A stretch of 7,018 nt of DNA, taken from Euryarchaeota archaeon UBA128. Its GTDB lineage: Archaea > Thermoplasmatota > Poseidoniia > Poseidoniales > Poseidoniaceae. Positions 5,717-7,018 of the stretch are shown here, piece by piece. Position numbers and translations under genes: made by a program. How positions within the stretch are numbered: position 1 is the first letter of the stretch; each line of letters starts with the position of its first letter. A model generated the notes under the pieces. The model did not search any database and was not told where the DNA came from. It worked only from the letters and a program-made list of their open reading frames with translations. The stretch is from NCBI GenBank assembly GCA_002496955.1, contig DALZ01000172.1, positions 1 through 7,018 of the forward strand. The letters are read 5' to 3'.

Positions 5717-6163
5717 TCAACCTAGCCCTGCCTTCCAAACCTCGCCTTGGGAAGAAACCTCTTTTTTCCAAATCGGTGCTTGTAATTTTAATTCATCAAT
5801 TAACCATTCACAAGCTCGAAACGCAGCTTTGCGATGTGCGCTACCAACGTGAATAGAAACGATATTTTCTCCGGCTGGAACGCTACCAGTTCGATGAGAA
5901 ATGGCAATTCTTTTGACACCAAAGTTCCTCATTGCTTGATTAGCTAAACGGCGTAAAACTGCATTTAATTTATCCTTCCAAGCATCAAATTCTAATCGAT
6001 AAATTTCTGCTTCATTATCAAATCCTCGAGTTATTCCTAGAAATGAAACTACCGCACCGCACCCCTCTAGGTCAAGTAAATTCAGCAACTGTTGGGGGTC
6101 AAGATTTTCCGGGGCTTCTATGATGACTATCTCCCCGTCCATGCCAATGTGAGGGGAACGCAT
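5717..6163 (-). CDS. moaE: Molybdopterin synthase catalytic subunit MoaE
   Basis: A 148-residue large subunit of molybdopterin synthase, which with thiocarboxylated MoaD inserts the dithiolene sulfurs into cyclic pyranopterin monophosphate. Diagnostic segments are GCGAVVSFLGITRG with Arg46 (34-47), ISHRTGSVPAGE (88-99), GSAHRKAAF with His110 and Arg111 (108-116), and LKLQAPIWKKE (125-135). Lys126 and Lys133 correspond to the essential Lys119 and Lys126 of E. coli MoaE. The start may be Met1 at 6163 or Met8 at 6142; neither has a Shine-Dalgarno site. A weak TTTACT about 27 bases before 6163 would suit a leaderless transcript from that ATG. It is the first gene of the minus-strand run and leads into moaC after 4 bases. 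Confidence 0.95.
   Translation of the reverse strand: MRSPHIGMDGEIVIIEAPENLDPQQLLNLLDLEGCGAVVSFLGITRGFDNEAEIYRLEFDAWKDKLNAVLRRLANQAMRNFGVKRIAISHRTGSVPAGENIVSIHVGSAHRKAAFRACEWLIDELKLQAPIWKKEVSSQGEVWKAGLG
5720..5723 (-). promoter_or_regulatory. Ribosome binding site of moaC
   Basis: AGGT lies 7 bases before the moaC ATG at 5712, overlapping the last codons of moaE. It supports re-initiation or coupled translation after the moaE stop. Confidence 0.45.
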
Positions 6164-6194
6164 AATTCAAACCCAACGCCTCGTTGCAGTAAAC
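6164..6194. promoter_or_regulatory. 31-base divergent promoter region between moaE and the oxidoreductase
   Basis: Two genes start away from each other across 31 bases. On the minus strand TTTACT lies 25-30 bases before the moaE ATG at 6163. On the plus strand CATAATTCAAA covers about 24-34 bases before the ATG at 6195. Both sit at TATA-box distance for leaderless transcripts, so each gene's TATA element would lie at or inside the other's first codons. The boxes are weak matches. Confidence 0.4.
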
Positions 6195-7018
6195 ATGGCG
6201 GAGGCCGAGCCAGTCAACATAATGGGCGCAGGGCTATCCGGTTTAGCCGCAGCAACCATCTTAGCAAAGGCAGGTAGAGAAGTACATGTTCATGACATAA
6301 GGGACGATTCAGGAGCAAGATTTGACGGAGATTTTCAGGCGCTAGAAAATTGGAGCATGGATCATGATTTTTTCGACCAGATGAAAGAATGGGGCTTTGA
6401 TATCAACGAGTTTAAAGCAACAGAATTTAGTGTGGTTGATCTGATCCACCCAGACGACACAATTACCCAGGCTATAAGCCCAAAAATTGCCTACAGGATT
6501 GTTGAAAGAGGTACTTCAGATCATACAATTGACCAAGGTATCAAACGGCAAGCACTTGCTGCCGGAGTAAGTATACACTATAAATCGAGGGTCAAAGAAG
6601 AGGACTGTCAGATAATCGCCTGCGGCCCTAAGGGTACTTCAGCAGTTGCATATGGTGAAATATTTCATACCGATCACGCCAATCATATTGCTTTCCAACT
6701 CAATGACAAGCTAGCACCGGGGGCGTATTCATATCTTATCGTGATAGATGGCGTCGGGTTGATTTGTACTTGTCTTTGGCGTAAGCAGAAAAAAAGCGAT
6801 AGATTTCTCAATGAAACCATTGCCTGGTATGACAAACATTACCCAGAACTCAAGCGTAAACCAATCAAGCGAGTTGGTGGTAAAGGTGATTTTACCATCA
6901 ATAAGAATTATCTTCAAGACGGGCGCTACTATGTTGGCGAATCTGGCGGTTTGCAAGATTTCATGTGGGGTTTTGGGATGCGGATGGCTATCTGGTCGGG
7001 AGTCCTAGCGGCAAAAGA
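6195..7018 (+). CDS. FAD-dependent oxidoreductase, geranylgeranyl reductase-like (partial, 3' end outside)
   Basis: The first 274 codons of a flavoprotein read through to the window edge without a stop. The N-terminal dinucleotide-binding fold is VNIMGAGLSGLAAATILAKAG (7-27) with Gly11, Gly13 and Gly16, closing with VHVHD at 30-34 for ribose contact. RFDGDFQALENW (42-53) follows. The second FAD motif is VGESGGLQDFMWGFGMRMA (247-265), close to the VGDAxGLQDxxxGxGMR pattern of the geranylgeranyl reductase family, though the usual Asp after Gly is Glu249. Family members reduce isoprenoid chains of archaeal lipids or chlorophyll, or act as less defined monooxygenase-like enzymes. The substrate here is unknown. 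The start at 6195 is the first ATG after an upstream in-frame stop; a later ATG at 6222 would delete the first strand. No Shine-Dalgarno site is seen, which suits a leaderless transcript. Confidence 0.85.
   Translation, partial: MAEAEPVNIMGAGLSGLAAATILAKAGREVHVHDIRDDSGARFDGDFQALENWSMDHDFFDQMKEWGFDINEFKATEFSVVDLIHPDDTITQAISPKIAYRIVERGTSDHTIDQGIKRQALAAGVSIHYKSRVKEEDCQIIACGPKGTSAVAYGEIFHTDHANHIAFQLNDKLAPGAYSYLIVIDGVGLICTCLWRKQKKSDRFLNETIAWYDKHYPELKRKPIKRVGGKGDFTINKNYLQDGRYYVGESGGLQDFMWGFGMRMAIWSGVLAAK

Noticed and set aside
6729..6956. Minus-strand 75-codon frame near the right edge
   Set aside because: It is antisense to the flavoprotein gene, whose FAD motifs are clear in the plus-strand frame.

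Overview
This window reads as a gene-dense piece of an archaeal chromosome with moderate GC. A member of the Thermoplasmata-related marine Euryarchaeota, such as Marine Group II or III, would fit. The evidence is a bacterio-opsin-activator-type (HTH_10) regulator, short MoaC and MoaE proteins, Shine-Dalgarno sites of GGTG/AGGT type beside genes with no leader, very tight gene packing, and a geranylgeranyl-reductase-like flavoprotein. The lineage is inferred; no rRNA or other phylogenetic marker is present.

Layout. From about 6163 down to 43, eight genes lie on the minus strand and are nearly gapless. In transcription order they are moaE, moaC, class II fructose-1,6-bisphosphatase (GlpX), a Bat-like HTH regulator, a BoxB-like di-iron oxygenase subunit, an unrecognised 178-residue protein, an EamA-family transporter and a 3-hydroxyacyl-CoA dehydrogenase. 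Junctions are 4-base gaps (moaE-moaC, glpX-regulator, transporter-dehydrogenase), a 4-base overlap (unknown protein-transporter) or gaps of 16 to 50 bases. The left edge carries the last 14 codons of a plus-strand gene with an enoyl-CoA hydratase-type C-terminus. Its stop codon interlocks with that of the dehydrogenase. At the right edge, a plus-strand FAD-dependent oxidoreductase of the geranylgeranyl reductase type starts 31 bases from moaE and runs off the window.

How the genes work together. moaE and moaC belong to molybdenum cofactor synthesis, and GlpX is a gluconeogenic enzyme. The left half is more distinctive. A homologue of the benzoyl-CoA 2,3-epoxidase oxygenase subunit (BoxB), a 3-hydroxyacyl-CoA dehydrogenase and a crotonase-like end suggest aerobic breakdown of an acyl- or aryl-CoA, with the EamA transporter and the unknown protein as accessories and the Bat-like protein as a possible local regulator. 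The expected reductase (BoxA), ring-opening enzyme (BoxC) and CoA ligase are not in the window, so the substrate is open.

There is no gene-free stretch longer than 51 bases. I see no RNA genes, mobile elements, CRISPR arrays or long repeats. The main non-coding structure is a cluster of short inverted repeats at 3626-3662, between the regulator and the BoxB-like gene.
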